A stretch of 64,000 nucleotides of DNA from Girardinichthys multiradiatus (GCF_021462225.1 NC_061795.1:46960880-47024879), one strand, 5' to 3'; counted from the first letter of the stretch, positions 24,690 through 36,100 are shown. Translations and numbers: made by a program. The notes: a model not told the origin generated them from the sequence alone.

Positions 24690-24925
24690 CTGTCCCAATA
24701 AATTCTGGCAGATCTCAGTAATAGCAGATTTTACTTCTAGCTATATGAGGGTAGACAATGCTGTTACCCAACGCTCAATCATGGGACCACTTACATTTAT
24801 TTTATTTATTAACACTCTTTACATCAGCATTGCTAATATCCACTTTTATGCAGATGACATAGTGAATTCCAGCAATGTGTGTTTATTTACAGTATCCTGG
24901 CTCTCTATTGCAACGTATTTTTAAA
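24690..24925 (+). mobile_element. LINE reverse transcriptase palm fragment
   Basis: The frame reads VTQRSIMGPLTFILFINTL, then IHFYADDIV, i.e. the conserved QGSILGPLLF block and the catalytic YADD box of a LINE reverse transcriptase. Only about 80 residues remain. Confidence 0.75.
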
Positions 24926-25026
24926 CCTGTCCAGCTCACCCATTGTTATCTGAAGGCCACTGAAAGAACACTCATGTTTCATAATTGATAAATGAAGTTC
25001 TGCAGTGTTGAAAACTTCTTAGTAAG

Positions 25027-25292
25027 TATGGAAGTAAAATAGCCTCATTAGAATCAGACATTTTTTAGACACTGAATTTATAACACTGAATTTTTATCCT
25101 GCGCAATTATGCATGTGAATTTTTTTTTATGCACTTAAAATTTGCCAGCAAAAATTCCCCTGCAAGAATTCGCCTGAAAAAATTCACCTGTTCCATCTCA
25201 AACAGTACATAATTGTACTGGATAAAAATTCAGTGTTATAAATTCAATGTCTAAAAAATGTCTGATTCTAATGAGACTATTTTACTTCCATA
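25027..25292. mobile_element. MITE with about 74-bp terminal inverted repeats
   Basis: The 266-bp unit starts TATGGAAGTAAAATAG and ends CTATTTTACTTCCATA. The inverted arms run about 74 bp each (to TGAATTTTTATCC and GGATAAAAATTCA) with very few mismatches. AGTAAG lies directly outside both ends (25,021-25,026 and 25,293-25,298), a 6-bp target duplication. The centre has repeated AAAATTC(C/A)CCTG motifs and no coding sequence. The mobilising superfamily is not clear. Confidence 0.85.
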
Positions 25293-25754
25293 AGTAAGCA
25301 CCTCAGAAATATCTCAGGAAGTAATTTAAACACTTTTCCAGGATAGCCCTTCATCCATCTTTCCATCAACTCTGTCCAGCTTCCCTGACTCCCTTGGTTC
25401 CTTTTGTCCAGACCACCTTTTTCCCCATGTTTTCTCTGTCCCCTGGTTGCCCTGTGTTAAGTTACAAATTTGTATTGCCGCCTTCTAACAATGGCTTTCT
25501 TCTTGCCACTCTTCCATAAAGATCCGATGTATTCATTTAGCTTCATGGAATAGCTCTCCCATTGGCAGATTCTCCCATCTGAGCTGTGGATCTCTGCATT
25601 TCATCCTGAAATTCTAGGGCCTCTGGCTGCTTATTTAATCGGTGCTCTACTTGCCTGGCCTGTCAGTTTAGGTGGACATCCTTGTCTTGGTAGGTCTGCA
25701 GTTGGTCTATCCTCTTTCCATGTTCAGATTATGTCTGAACAGAGCTCTATGATA

Positions 25755-26110
25755 GGGCTGCACGGTGGTGCAGTTGGTAGCACTGTTGCCTTGCAGCAAG
25801 AAGGTCCTGGGTTCAATTCCTAGCCTGGGGTCTTTCTGCATGGAGTTTGCATGTTCTCCCCATGCATGCGTGGGTTCTCACCAGGTACTCTGGCTTCCTC
25901 CCACAGTCCAAAGACATGCCTGTTAGGTTAATTGGTAACTCTAAATTGCCCTTAGGTGTATGAATGAGTGTGGTTGTATGTGTGTTGCCCTGCGATGAAC
26001 TGGCGACCTGTCCAGGGTGTACCCCACCTCTCGCCCATAGACTGCTGGAGATAGGCACCAGCTTCCCCGTGATCCACTATGGAATAAGCGGTAGAAAATG
26101 ACTGACTGAC
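25755..26110 (+). mobile_element. full-length tRNA-derived SINE (DANA/Mermaid-like)
   Basis: The head GGTGGTGCAGTTGGTAGC is A-box-like, and GGTTCAATTCC at 25,810 is a perfect RNA polymerase III B box. The conserved vertebrate-SINE body (GGAGTTTGCATGTTCTCCCC, CCTCCCACAGTCCAAAGACA) and a 3' tail of TGAC repeats follow. A 14-bp target duplication AGAGCTCTATGATA lies at 25,741-25,754 and 26,111-26,124, which fixes both ends and shows LINE-machinery insertion. It is the best-preserved SINE here. Confidence 0.9.
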
Positions 26111-26806
26111 AGAGCTCTATGATATATGCAAACCTTGGGATATTTTTTTAGAACCTAACCTTGCTTTAAACTTCCCCACAACTTTCTTCCTGAGCTGTCT
26201 GCTGTGTTTTCTGGTTTTCAGGATGCCGTTTGTTCTCTAATGTTCCGAACAAACCTAGGGCCAGAAACAGAACGGCTGGATTTACACTGAGATTAAATTA
26301 AACACAGGTGAATATAATAATTAGATGACTTTTACAGGCTGCACTGGATTTTATTTAGGGGTAACAGAGCAGAGGGGACTAAATACAAATGCATGAGCTA
26401 TTGTTCGGGTGTTTATTTGCAAAAAAAGTTTTGAAAACAACGTATCTACTGTTTTCTCTTGATCTTTCATAGAAAATCTAGTTAAACACATTCATCTTTG
26501 TGGTTGTAATGTGACATGTGAAACATTTTAAGGGGTAAGATTATTTTTGCGATTGTTACAGGCTTTAATTATTAGGTCGTAAACAGTTACCTTTCAATTA
26601 AAATGTGGCAGGTGGTGGTTCAGAATCACTGATCCTCACAGCTAGCCGCATGAAAAGCCTCTGCTTCCTGATTCTGAAACATGTACTGTGGAAAAACATA
26701 TTTTAGCATGTGCATATAGCCAAAGGCCTTCTACACAAAAATACAGGCATCACAAGTTATCATTTAAAATCTGACATTGAAACTATTATACATATATATA
26801 TATATA
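26111..26806. other. unassigned
   Basis: No gene was recognised. It ends in a short (TA)n tract that borders the Tc1 element. Confidence 0.35.
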
Positions 26807-26808
26807 TA

Positions 26809-28418
26809 CAGGTCCTTCTCAAAATATTAGCATATTGTGATAAAGTTCATTATTTTCTATAATGTAATGATGAAAATTTAACATTCATATATTTTAGATT
26901 CATTGCACACTAACTGAAATATTTCAGGTCTTTTATTGTCTTAATACGGATGATTTTGGCATACAGCTCATGAAAACCCAAAATTCCTATCTCACAAAAT
27001 TAGCATATTTCATCCGACCAATAAAAGAAAAGTGTTTTTAATACAAAAAACGTCAACCTTCAAATAATCATGTACAGTTATGCACTCAATACTTGGTCGG
27101 GAATCGTTTTGCAGAAATGACTGCTTCAATGCAGCGTGGCATGGAGGCAATCAGCCTGTGGCACTGCTGAGGTCTTATGGAGGCCCAGGATGCTTCGATA
27201 GCGGCCTTTAGCTCATCCAGAGTGTTGGGTCTTGAGTCTCTCAACGTTCTCTTCACAATATCCCACAGATTCTCTATGGGGTTCAGGTCAGGAGAGTTGG
27301 CAGGCCAATTGAGCACAGTGATACCATGGTCAGTAAACCATTTACCAGTGGTTTTGGCACTGTGAGCAGGTGCCAGGTCGTGCTGAAAAATGAAATCTTC
27401 ATCTCCATAAATCTTTTCAGCAGATGGAAGCATGAAGTGCTCCAAAATCTCCTGATAGCTAGCTGCATTGACCCTGCCCTTGATAAAACACAGTGGACCA
27501 ACACCAGCAGCTGACACGGCACCCCAGACCATCACTGACTGTGGGTACTTGACACTGGACTTCTGGCATTTTGGCATTTCCTTCTCCCCAGTCTTCCTCC
27601 AGACTCTGGCACCTTGATTTCCGAATGACATGCAGAATTTGCTTTAATCCGAAAAAAGTACTTTGGACCACTGAGCAACAGTCCAGTGCTGCTTTTCTGT
27701 AGCCCAGGTCAGGCGCTTCTGCCGCTGTTTCTGGTTCAAAAGTGGCTTGACCAGGGAAATGCGGCACCTGTAGCCCATTTCCTGCACACGTCTGTGCACG
27801 ATGGCTCTGGATGTTTCTACTCCAAACTCAGTCCACTGCTTCCGCAGGTCCCCCAAGGTCTGGAATCGGCCCTTCTCCACAATCTTCCTCAGGGTCCGGT
27901 CACCTCTTCTCGTTGTGCAGCGTTTTCTGCCACACTTTTTCCTTCCCACAGACTTCCCACTGAGGTGCCTTGATACAGCACTCTGGGAACAGCCTATTCG
28001 TTCAGAAATATCTTTCTGTGTCTTACCCTCTTGCTTGAGGGTGTCAATAGTGGCCTTCTGGACAGCAGTCAGGTTGGCAGTCTTACCCATGATTGGGGTT
28101 TCGAGTGATGAACCAGGCTGGGAGTTTTAAAGGCCTCAGGAATCTTTTGCAGGTGTTTAGAGTTAACTCGTTGATTCAGATGATTAGGTTCATAGTTCGT
28201 TTAGAGACCCTTTTAATGATATGCTAATTTTGTGAGATAGGAATTTTGGGTTTTCATGAGCTGTATGCCAAAATCATCCGTATTAAGACAATGAAAGACC
28301 TGAAATATTTCAGTTAGTGTGCAATGAATCTAAAATATATGAATGTTAAATTTTCATCATGACATTATGGAAAATAATGAACTTTATCACAATATGCTAA
28401 TATTTTGAGAAGGACCTG
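26809..28418 (-). mobile_element. full-length Tc1 element (family C)
   Basis: The 1,610-bp element has TA on both sides (26,807-26,808 and 28,419-28,420). Its long inverted ends are about 210 bp, beginning CAGGTCCTTCTCAAAATATT and nearly identical in the two arms, so it moved recently. The transposase is on the minus strand. The right side abuts a truncated Tc1 of another family. Confidence 0.95.
27086..28090 (-). pseudogene. Tc1 transposase, one internal stop
   Basis: The minus-strand frame covers 334 codons from an ATG at 28,090, close to the usual 335-340. Order: a paired-type helix-turn-helix N-terminus (QSAVSRHLSGKS, residues 34-45), a basic region (GRKKCGRKR), then the DD34E catalytic core. 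The first aspartate is in VLFSD, the second in FQHDLAPAHSAK, and the glutamate in PIENLWD. A single TAA codon directly after VLFSD splits the frame, and I saw no frameshift. Family knowledge: the enzyme cuts and pastes at TA sites. As it stands the copy is inactive. Confidence 0.92.
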
Positions 28419-28420
28419 TA

Positions 28421-29698
28421 GTGTGACACAATCGTGAAATGAAATTTATTGGATGTGTCAAACTTGTTTAACAAATAAAAAACTGAAAAGTGGGGAGTTC
28501 AATATTATTCGGCCCCCTTGCGTTAATACTTTGTAGCTCCACCCTTTGCTGTAATTACAGCTGCAAGTCACTTGGGGTTTGTCTCTATCAGTTTTGCACA
28601 TCAAGAGACTGAAATTCTTGCCCATTCTTCCTTGCAAAACAGCTCAACCTCAGTGAGGTTGGATGGAGAGCATTCATGAACAGCAGTCTTCAGCTCTTTC
28701 CACAGATTCTCGATTTGATTCAGGTCTGGACTTTGACTTGGCCATTCCAACACCTGGATACGTTTATTTGTGAACCATTCCATTGTAGATTTGGCTTTAT
28801 GTTTTGGATCATTGTCTTGTTGGAAGATAAATCTCCGTCCCAGTCTCAGGTCTCTTGCAGACTCCAACAGGTTTTCTTCCAGAATGGTCCTGTATTTGGC
28901 CCCATCCATCTTCCCATCAATTTTGACCATCTTCTCTGTCCCTGCTGACGAAAAGCAGGCCCAAACCATGATGCTGCCACCACCATGTTTGACAGTGGGG
29001 ATGGTGTGTTCACGGTGATGAGCTGTGTTGCTTTTATGCCAAACATATTGTTTTGCATTGTGACCAAACAGTTCGATTTTGGTTTCATCTGACCAGAGCA
29101 CCTTCTTCCACATGTTTGGTGTGTCTCCCAGGTGGCTTGTGGCAAACTTTAAACGAGACTTTTTATGGATATCTTTGAGAAATGGCTTTCTTCTTGCCAC
29201 TCTTCCATAAAGGCCAGATTTTTGCAGTGTACGTCTGATTGTTGTCCTATGGACAGACTCTCCCACCTCAGCTGTAGATCTCTGCAGTTCATCCAGAGTG
29301 ATCATGGGCCTCTTGGCTGCACCTCTGATCAGTCTTCTCCTTGTTCGTGATGAAAGTTTAGAGGGACGGCCGGGTCTTGATAGATTTGCAGTGGTCTGAT
29401 ACTCCTTCCATTTCAATATGATTGCTTGCACAGTGCTCCTTGGGATGTTTAAAGCTTGGGAAATCTTTTTGTATCCAAATCCGGCTTTAAACTTCTCCAC
29501 AACAGTATCTCGGACCTGCCTGGTGTGTTCCTTGGTCTTCATGATGCTCTCTGCGCTTTGAACAGAGCCCTGAGACTATCACAGAGCAGGTGCATTTATA
29601 CGGAGACTTGATTACACACAGGTGGAGTCTATTTATCATCATCAGTCTGGCAAGAGGCTGACCAGTTCAAGGGGGCCGAGTACTTTCGCAAGGCACTG
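28421..29698 (-). mobile_element. Tc1 element (family B), left end truncated
   Basis: The right end is intact (GCAAGGCACTG followed by TA). The left begins about 110 bp inside the expected inverted repeat, at a point that abuts the family C element. Shared end sequence occurs at 31,315-31,900 and 45,502-45,689. It carries a nearly complete transposase. Confidence 0.9.
28523..29542 (-). pseudogene. Tc1 transposase with two late stops
   Basis: The frame is open for 313 codons from the ATG at 29,542. It has the HTH region (YKKISQALNIPRSTVQAI, residues 24-41), the GRPSKLSSR basic segment and all three catalytic residues: [13 protein letters not shown] and QIENLW. Two TGA codons interrupt the last ~26 codons, at positions where family members carry arginine, consistent with CGA-to-TGA changes at methylated CpG. 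The frame would otherwise end at the TAA at 28,523. Loss of the C-terminus probably inactivates it, though the catalytic core is complete. Confidence 0.9.
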
Positions 29699-29699
29699 T

Positions 29700-29780
<81 letters not shown>
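29699..29780. repeat. (TA)n microsatellite
   Basis: About 75 bp of nearly pure TA repeats lie between two Tc1 elements. They offer a continuous array of TA target sites. Confidence 0.95.
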
Positions 29781-30703
29781 CAAGGGTTGGACAATTAAAC
29801 TGAAACACCTGTCATTTTAGTGTGGGAGGTTTCATGGCTAAATTGGACCAGCCTGATAGCCAGTCTTCATTGATTGCACATTGCACCAGTAAGAGCAGAG
29901 TGTGAAGGTTTAATTACCAGGGTAAGAGCACAGGAGTTCCACAGGGTCAATATACACGGCCGGGCTGCTATAGCCAAACCTTTGGTCACTCATGCCAATG
30001 CCAAACGTCGGTTTCAATGGTGCAAGGAGCGTAAATATTGGGCTGTGGACAATGTGAACATGTATTGTTCTCTGATGAGTCCACCTTTACTGTTTTCCCC
30101 ACATCCAGGAGAGTTACGGTGTGGAGAAGCCCCAAAGAAGCGTACCACCCAGACTGTTGCATGCCCAGAGTGAAGCATGGGGGTGGATTAGTGATGGTTT
30201 GGGCTGCCATATATGGCATTCCCTTGGTCCAATACTTGTGCTAGATGGGCGCGTCACTGCCAAGGACTACCGAACCATTCTTGAGGACCATGTGCATCCA
30301 ATGGTTCAAACATTGTATCCTGAAGGCGGTGCCGTGTATCAGGATGACAATGCACCAATACACACAGCACGACTGGTGAAAGATTGGTTTGATGAACATG
30401 AAAGTGAAGTTGAACATCTCCCATGGCCTGCACAGTCACCAGATCTAAATATTATTGAGCCACTTTGGGGTGTTTTGGAGGAGCGAGTCAGGAAACGTTT
30501 TCCTCCACCTGTATCACGTATTGACCTGGCCACTATCCTGCAAGAAGAATGGCTTAAAATCCCTCTGACCACTGTGCAGGACTTGTATATGTCATTCCCA
30601 AGACAAATTGATGCTGTATTGGCTGCAAAAGGAGGCCCTACTCCATACTAATAAATTATTGTGGTCTAAAACCAGGTCTTTCAGTTTCATTGTCCAACCC
30701 CCG
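29781..30703 (+). mobile_element. Tc1 element (family A), internally deleted
   Basis: Ends CAAGGGTTGGACAATTAAAC and its mirror GTTTCATTGTCCAACCCCCG are flanked by TA. At 923 bp it is shorter than the 1,268-bp copy at 46,216-47,483. The missing part covers the N-terminal half of the transposase. Confidence 0.92.
29960..30651 (+). pseudogene. Tc1 transposase, N-terminal deletion and frameshift
   Basis: The first plus-strand frame (to about 30,105) gives the linker ([13 protein letters not shown]) and runs out of frame near the first-aspartate region VLFSDES. The second (30,121-30,651) gives GGGLVMVW-type sequence in another frame, then [13 protein letters not shown] (second aspartate) and [13 protein letters not shown] (glutamate), ending PTPY. 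The DNA-binding half is absent and at least one frameshift is present. Inactive. Confidence 0.85.
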
Positions 30704-31204
30704 TATATTCCTGTTGGTGTGAGCTAAATCCAGCTTAATTCAACCTCCATGCTGTTTGGACTTACATTACCGTCCTGAAAATGGGCCAACATAAATAAAA
30801 CAATGAATGGTAATTTACTTAAACATTAAGGACACAGGGAGCTTGCAGACCAACTAAGTGGTAAAAATTTCCAGGCTCTTTTTTTTACTGAGAATCATTA
30901 CTGGCTTTCATCTCCACAAAGAAAACCTCTCCAAATGGAGAAGAAGAAAGAATCAGCTTTTTTTGAGATCAAATGTTGAATGAAATGAAAAGCCATCTTT
31001 TTACTGGAAGAAAATGGCTCAGGAAAATGGGTGATAACGACTTTCTAAGGTTTCCAAGAGCTGTTGTTGTTTCAGTCGAACTGCTAAGGGGCTGTTGAAA
31101 ATAATGGGGCAGAGAAAAATTATATCTTTCTCTATCCTACCACTAGTTATATAAGACATACAGGTACAATTTTGTGCAAAAGTCTTGAGTCATTCATTTC
31201 TTTA
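30704..31204 (+). repeat. passenger segment of an inverted duplication, copy 1
   Basis: About 500 bp with no transposon motif recurs, reverse-complemented, at 45,710-46,215. In both places it lies directly next to the same end of a family A Tc1. Matching landmarks include CCTGTTGGTGTGAGCTAAAT, ACCTCTCCAAATGGAGAAGA and AGTTATATAAGACATACAGG. Confidence 0.9.
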
Positions 31205-31264
31205 AAATGTGCTGGGATTTAGGAAGACTTTCTGGAAAGAAATTGCAATGGCTTTGACTGTCCT

Positions 31265-31265
31265 A

Positions 31266-31314
<49 letters not shown>
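31265..31314. repeat. (TA)n microsatellite
   Basis: Near-pure TA repeats directly left of the family B Tc1-derived MITE. The inverted duplicate at 45,690-45,706 keeps a shorter version at the same junction. Confidence 0.95.
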
Positions 31315-31317
<3 letters not shown>

Positions 31318-31899
31318 TGCCTTGCGAACGTATTCGGGCCCCTTGAACTTTTCAACCTCTTGCCACATTTCAGGCTTCAAACATAAAGATATAAAATTCA
31401 AATTTTTTGTGAAGAATCAACAACAAGTGGGACACGATCGTGAAGTAGAATGAAATTTATTGGATGTGTCAAACTTGTTTAACAAATAAAAAACTGAAAA
31501 GTGGGGCGTGCAATATTATTCGACCCCCTTGCGTTAATACTTTGTAGCGCCACCCTTTGCTGCAATTACAGCTCCAAGTCACTTGGGGTATGTCTCTATC
31601 AGTTTTGCACATCGAGAGACTGAAATTCTTGCCCATTCTTCCTTGCAAAACAGCTGGATCTCAGTGAGGTTGGATGGAGAGCGTTCGTGAACAGCCGAAT
31701 AATATTGCACGCCCCACTTTTCAGTTTTTTATTTGTTAAAAACGTTTGACACATCCAATAAATTTTATTCCACTTCACGATTGTGTCCCACTTGTTGATT
31801 CTTCACAAAAAATTTGAATTTTATATCTTTATGTTTGAAGCCTGAAATGTGGCAAGAGGTTGAAAAGTTCAACAGGGCCGAAAACCTTCGCAAGGCACC

Positions 31900-31900
<1 letters not shown>
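31315..31900. mobile_element. non-autonomous Tc1 (family B) with ~200-bp inverted ends
   Basis: The 586-bp unit starts CAGTGCCTTGCGAACGTATT and ends with the mirror CGCAAGGCACCG, flanked by TA. The arms mirror each other for about 200 bp. Between them is about 160 bp from the transposase 3' end (CCCATTCTTCCTTGCAAAAC). It is an internally deleted derivative that would need transposase supplied in trans. Confidence 0.9.
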
Positions 31901-31933
<33 letters not shown>

Positions 31934-32052
31934 TGTATGGATGGATGGCTAGATAGATAGATAATCACAAGTTTATCCATACGTTTGCCATAAAGAATTT
32001 ATAAGCAGTAGATTTGATCATAAATGCAGTTTGTTTACACCATCTGTGATGG
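31901..32052. repeat. (TA)n tract, short GATA array and unassigned sequence
   Basis: TA repeats to about 31,930, then ATGGATGG and TAGA-type repeats (31,936-31,966), then unassigned AT-rich DNA. Confidence 0.7.
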
Positions 32053-32130
32053 TTAGTTGTTCCTTTCACAACCCAATAAAAGATGGCTTAGCCTCAGAGC
32101 TTCAGCATCCTGTCTGTTCAGTTGAAGCTG
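32053..32130 (-). CDS. hsf4: candidate last exon of hsf4 (exon 12)
   Basis: A pyrimidine-rich acceptor TTTTTCTCAG (minus strand, just above 32,130) opens a phase-0 frame of 25 codons ending TAA at 32,055-32,053. Phase 0 is what exon 11 requires. The peptide starts QLQLNRQDAEALRL. I cannot match it to the known HSF4 C-terminus, so the real last exon could lie elsewhere or outside the window. Confidence 0.3.
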   Translation of the reverse strand, partial: QLQLNRQDAEALRLSHLLLGCERNN

Positions 32131-33079
32131 CTGAGAAAAATTGTTATTGAAAAGTTATTGATTACTTGGTGAGCTCAGGCTTTAAGTGTCTTTTCTTTCT
32201 GAAGCTCAAAATAAAGCTATCTTTTAAAAGGCCTCTTGTGTGATAGTGCTAAATGTTATATGAGGATCATACTGTTTAATATAATCGTCTTCCTAACTGA
32301 TGCTTTCACTATTTCAAAAGCTTATGAGACAATTAAATGTTTAAAAGATAAATGATTGAGTTTAATGATTTTACTGCCTCTCTCCATCTATTACAGTATT
32401 GATGAATCTGTGTATTCAGAGTTTAGGTGTGATTTTTACACTCCTACAATCCCTCAGGTTCTCTTAATGCTTGAAGAACATAGCTGGTACCTGCTCATAT
32501 AACTACATGAAAAGTTACAGATTTCTCTTCAGTCTGGTCACAAAGTTAAGATTCTCTGCATTTATAGTATAGATTTTATGGAGCCCTCCTTCAACCATAA
32601 GGCATGATTAGAAAGACATTTTATTCTAATCTCATTTTTCTGTGGCAACTTTCAAGAATCTGTTACTCTCCTGAAAAGCAGGATGTGGTGTAAAATAAAG
32701 AATAAAATTCACTTTAAACAAAACAAACTAGAGCTTCTGCCAACAAAAGTTGTATAAGTTGAAAGTCATGGTAAATGCCAAAAGTAAGATTTTATTTTAA
32801 TTCTTTTTCATTTTCCACACCTGTTTTACTTTCCCCTCATGTATCTGGAAAAGGCTTAATAATTGTTTCTATAGCTTTACAAAACCGACATATAATTGTA
32901 CTTTTTTATTAATTGAAATATTTTTTTACATTGTGAATGATGGTTTGTTCTTGACACACAATGCCATCATTAGATTTGTGGCTTTTTACTGTTTTCTGTT
33001 TTTCAGTTAATTCACAACACATTATTCAGTTTGGTTTGGGTTTGCTCTACAGCAACAAAGACAACACATTTTGACTTAC
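32131..33079. other. intergenic or last intron of hsf4, unassigned
   Basis: No repeat or exon was recognised. If the exon at 32,053 is real, this is hsf4 intron 11. Confidence 0.4.
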
Positions 33080-33145
33080 AGATTTGAGGTTGGACTCCAT
33101 CTCAGGGAAATTCCACTCAGTCAGAGGCAGGCTTAAACTGAAAGG
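33080..33145 (-). CDS. hsf4: hsf4 exon 11
   Basis: Acceptor TTTCTGTAG and donor GTAAGT frame 22 codons ([19 protein letters not shown]...), phase 0 to 0. An EWxxxxME-type pattern here resembles the EWTLMDLDME region near the HSF4 C-terminus. Another AG eight bases inside (after CCTTTC) would break the phase, so the outer AG is preferred. Confidence 0.8.
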
Positions 33146-36100
33146 CTACAGAAACACATGAAGAAGAAAGACTTAGTGATTCATATCTTTATTGTGGAAA
33201 ATTAACGAGCAGATGTGTCTGAATGTACAACCATGGTAACATTTAGACCGACTTCCAGTTTTAGTTTCATTGTAAATGAGTTTAACACCAATAAAACAAA
33301 CTAAACCTCCTTAAAAACTAGATGTTAAATGAAAATAATTAATTAATTAAATATATTACCTAGTTGATCCCAATCAATGTGACCACTTCTATAAAAGCAG
33401 TCTTTACAGTTTACTGCTGTATAACGTACATATCGATGCTAAAACAATACTATCGTGAAATCAGATCAGCAAATACCTTTAAACAGCAACTATTACTGCC
33501 CATCAATATTGGAAGGGTTCTAATGCCTATTTCAAACTATTTGTAGTCAATAATTCTACTGAGTGACAGTTTTTCAGAAACTGAAAAAGAAATGTAAGGA
33601 GTGGACATCTAAGCAAATTCACCCCAGATTCACACTGTGAAGAAAAATGAGAAAAGGAGTTCCATCTCAAACAGTACAAACCTCAATAAGCATGTTCAAT
33701 GTTAAAGTTTGTGAAAGAACATCCAGAAAAAGATTCAACAAGTAAGGCTTATTTGGAAAGCCTGAACAAAACATTTTTCTTTGAACAGATGGGACCAGGG
33801 TAGATATGTGTGGCATGACACCCACCATGTTTGGAGAAAGTCCAATACAGCATTAAAGCCCAACACCAACTGTCAAGCATGGTATTAGAGGGCTAATTAT
33901 TTGGGCTTGTTTTGATTCCAACAAAACTGGGCAGATTGCGCCCAATGAGTTTACCATGTACACCTCTGTGTACCAAAGTATTCTAGAGTCCATTGTGAGG
34001 CCATCTGTCAGACAGCTGAAATTTGGCCCAAACTAGGTCATCAGCAGAACAATGTTCCCGAATACAGCAGCAAATCCAGGAGGGGCTCGGAGTAGAGCCC
34101 CTGCTCCTCCACATCGAGAGGAGCCAGTTGAGGTGGCTCGGGCATCTATATCGGATGCCTCCTGGACGCCTTCCTCTGGAGGTGTTCCAGGCACCTCCCA
34201 CCGGGAGGAGGCCCAGGGGATGGCCCAGGACACGCTGGAGGGACTATGTCTCTCGGCTGGCCTGGGAACGCCTTGGGCTCCCCCCGGAGGAGCTGGAGGA
34301 GGTGTCTGGGGAGAGGGACGTCTGGGTGTCTCTGCTGAGTCTGCTGCCCCCGCGACTTGGTCCCGGATAAGCGGAAGACGACGAGTACGGGTACGACAGC
34401 AAATCTACAACAGAATGACTGAAGAAATAGAATTAAGGTGCCGCAATGGTGCAGTCAAAGTCCAGACCTTAACCAGACTGAAATGCTGTGGTGGGAATTT
34501 AAAGCTGCTGCCACACTGTTTTGCAGCTTACCATGTATGCTGGCGTTTTGAGAAACACATCTAATATGGGCCAGAAAATGAAGGAGAATTTCTGAAACAT
34601 CAAGTCATCTCACCTCTTTAAAGTATGTGAGTCACTTCTGGTGTTCAGAATAGTGTGTGTATACAGGGTGTGGAATTCACAGTGTTCTGCTGTGTCACAA
34701 CCAGATACGTTACTTCATATTGCTTTCTTGTTTAAATTTATTTTGTATATTACAGGATCGTCTGATATGAAGATAACATTACAATTCACTGTGAGTGCTT
34801 TCAAGCAGCAAGCATTCAGCATCACATGGTGAGTGGATTTTCATTACCATAGAAAGATTGTCTTCATCATGCTGTATGAGAATTGGTGATGTTAATATTG
34901 GCTCATATTTGAGTTGTGTCTGTTCTGTGGTACTGCTACACATCTACTTACATCCATTACAGTGCCAGCTCCAGTTTCCAGAGCACTCTGCTGGTGGCTC
35001 CTGAGCAGCAGCTGCTGTAGCTCCTCCAGGCTCATGTCTACGTTCTCCACTGACTCTGAAAGCTCAGCTCTGCACACAGACGTAGTAGTAATTAACACAC
35101 AAAAGCATCAACTTCTGTCAGGATGTTCACCTGGGTTTACGTACCTGTCGAGGGCAGGTCTCCTGCTTCTCCTCTCTATCACTGAAGCTGCTGAACCCCT
35201 CCCCTCCAGGACAGACTGCACCATGGCGACAGGGAGGACTGGAGGCTCAGAGGTGCAGACCTCACAGGTGGAGGTCATTGCCACGGCTTCTTCTCCACCA
35301 ATGCCACCCCCTTTTCCCCCACCGCGCACTCCTGGGCTCACAGGCTCTTCTTTAATGAGCATCATGCACTTCTCCCTGCGCACGGAGACAGAGACAATTT
35401 ACCGACGCTAAGCTAGAACCTGTTTTTAACCTTTTGAGACCTTGAAGTGATTAGGAGATAGAGGAGGTTTTGTTAAATCAGTGTGTAAGGTTCTGACTCA
35501 CCTGCTCTCAACAGACTGCATCTGAATGGCCTTGCTGGTCTGTGACATGTCAGTAACATCTGATATGATTGGTCCTCCTGTCAGATCATCAGTAGACACA
35601 GCATCGCTTGATGGCTGAGAAGAGAAAGGATACAACAAAAAACAAAGTGGCATGTGTGTGTAAAACATTTTAAAGTTGCAAATTCTGCAGCTGTTCCTTC
35701 TTCTCTTTCCACTCTTCTTTAAAAACGAATCAGATATATTTAACTGTCTGTGCGCAGTGAAAAACAGCTCAATTATACTCACTGGCCATTTTATTAGGTA
35801 CACCTGTCCAGCTGCTCGTTAACGCAAATTTCTAATTAGCCAATCACATGGCAGCAACTCACTGCATTTAGACATGTAGACATGGTCAAGATGATCTGCT
35901 GCAGTTCAAACCGAGCATCAGAATGGGGTAGAAAGGTGATTTAAGTGACTTTGAACGTAGCATGGTTGTTGGTGCCAGACGGGCTGGTCTGAGTATTTCA
36001 GAAACTGCTGATCTACTGGGATTTTCACGCACTACCATCTCTAGGGTTTACAGAGAATGATCCGAAAAAGAGAAAATATCCAGTGAGCGGCAGTTCTGTG

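Noticed and set aside
25755..25830. tRNA gene
   Set aside because: The A and B boxes belong to the tRNA-like head of a SINE. There is no full cloverleaf, and a 14-bp target duplication surrounds the whole 356-bp unit.
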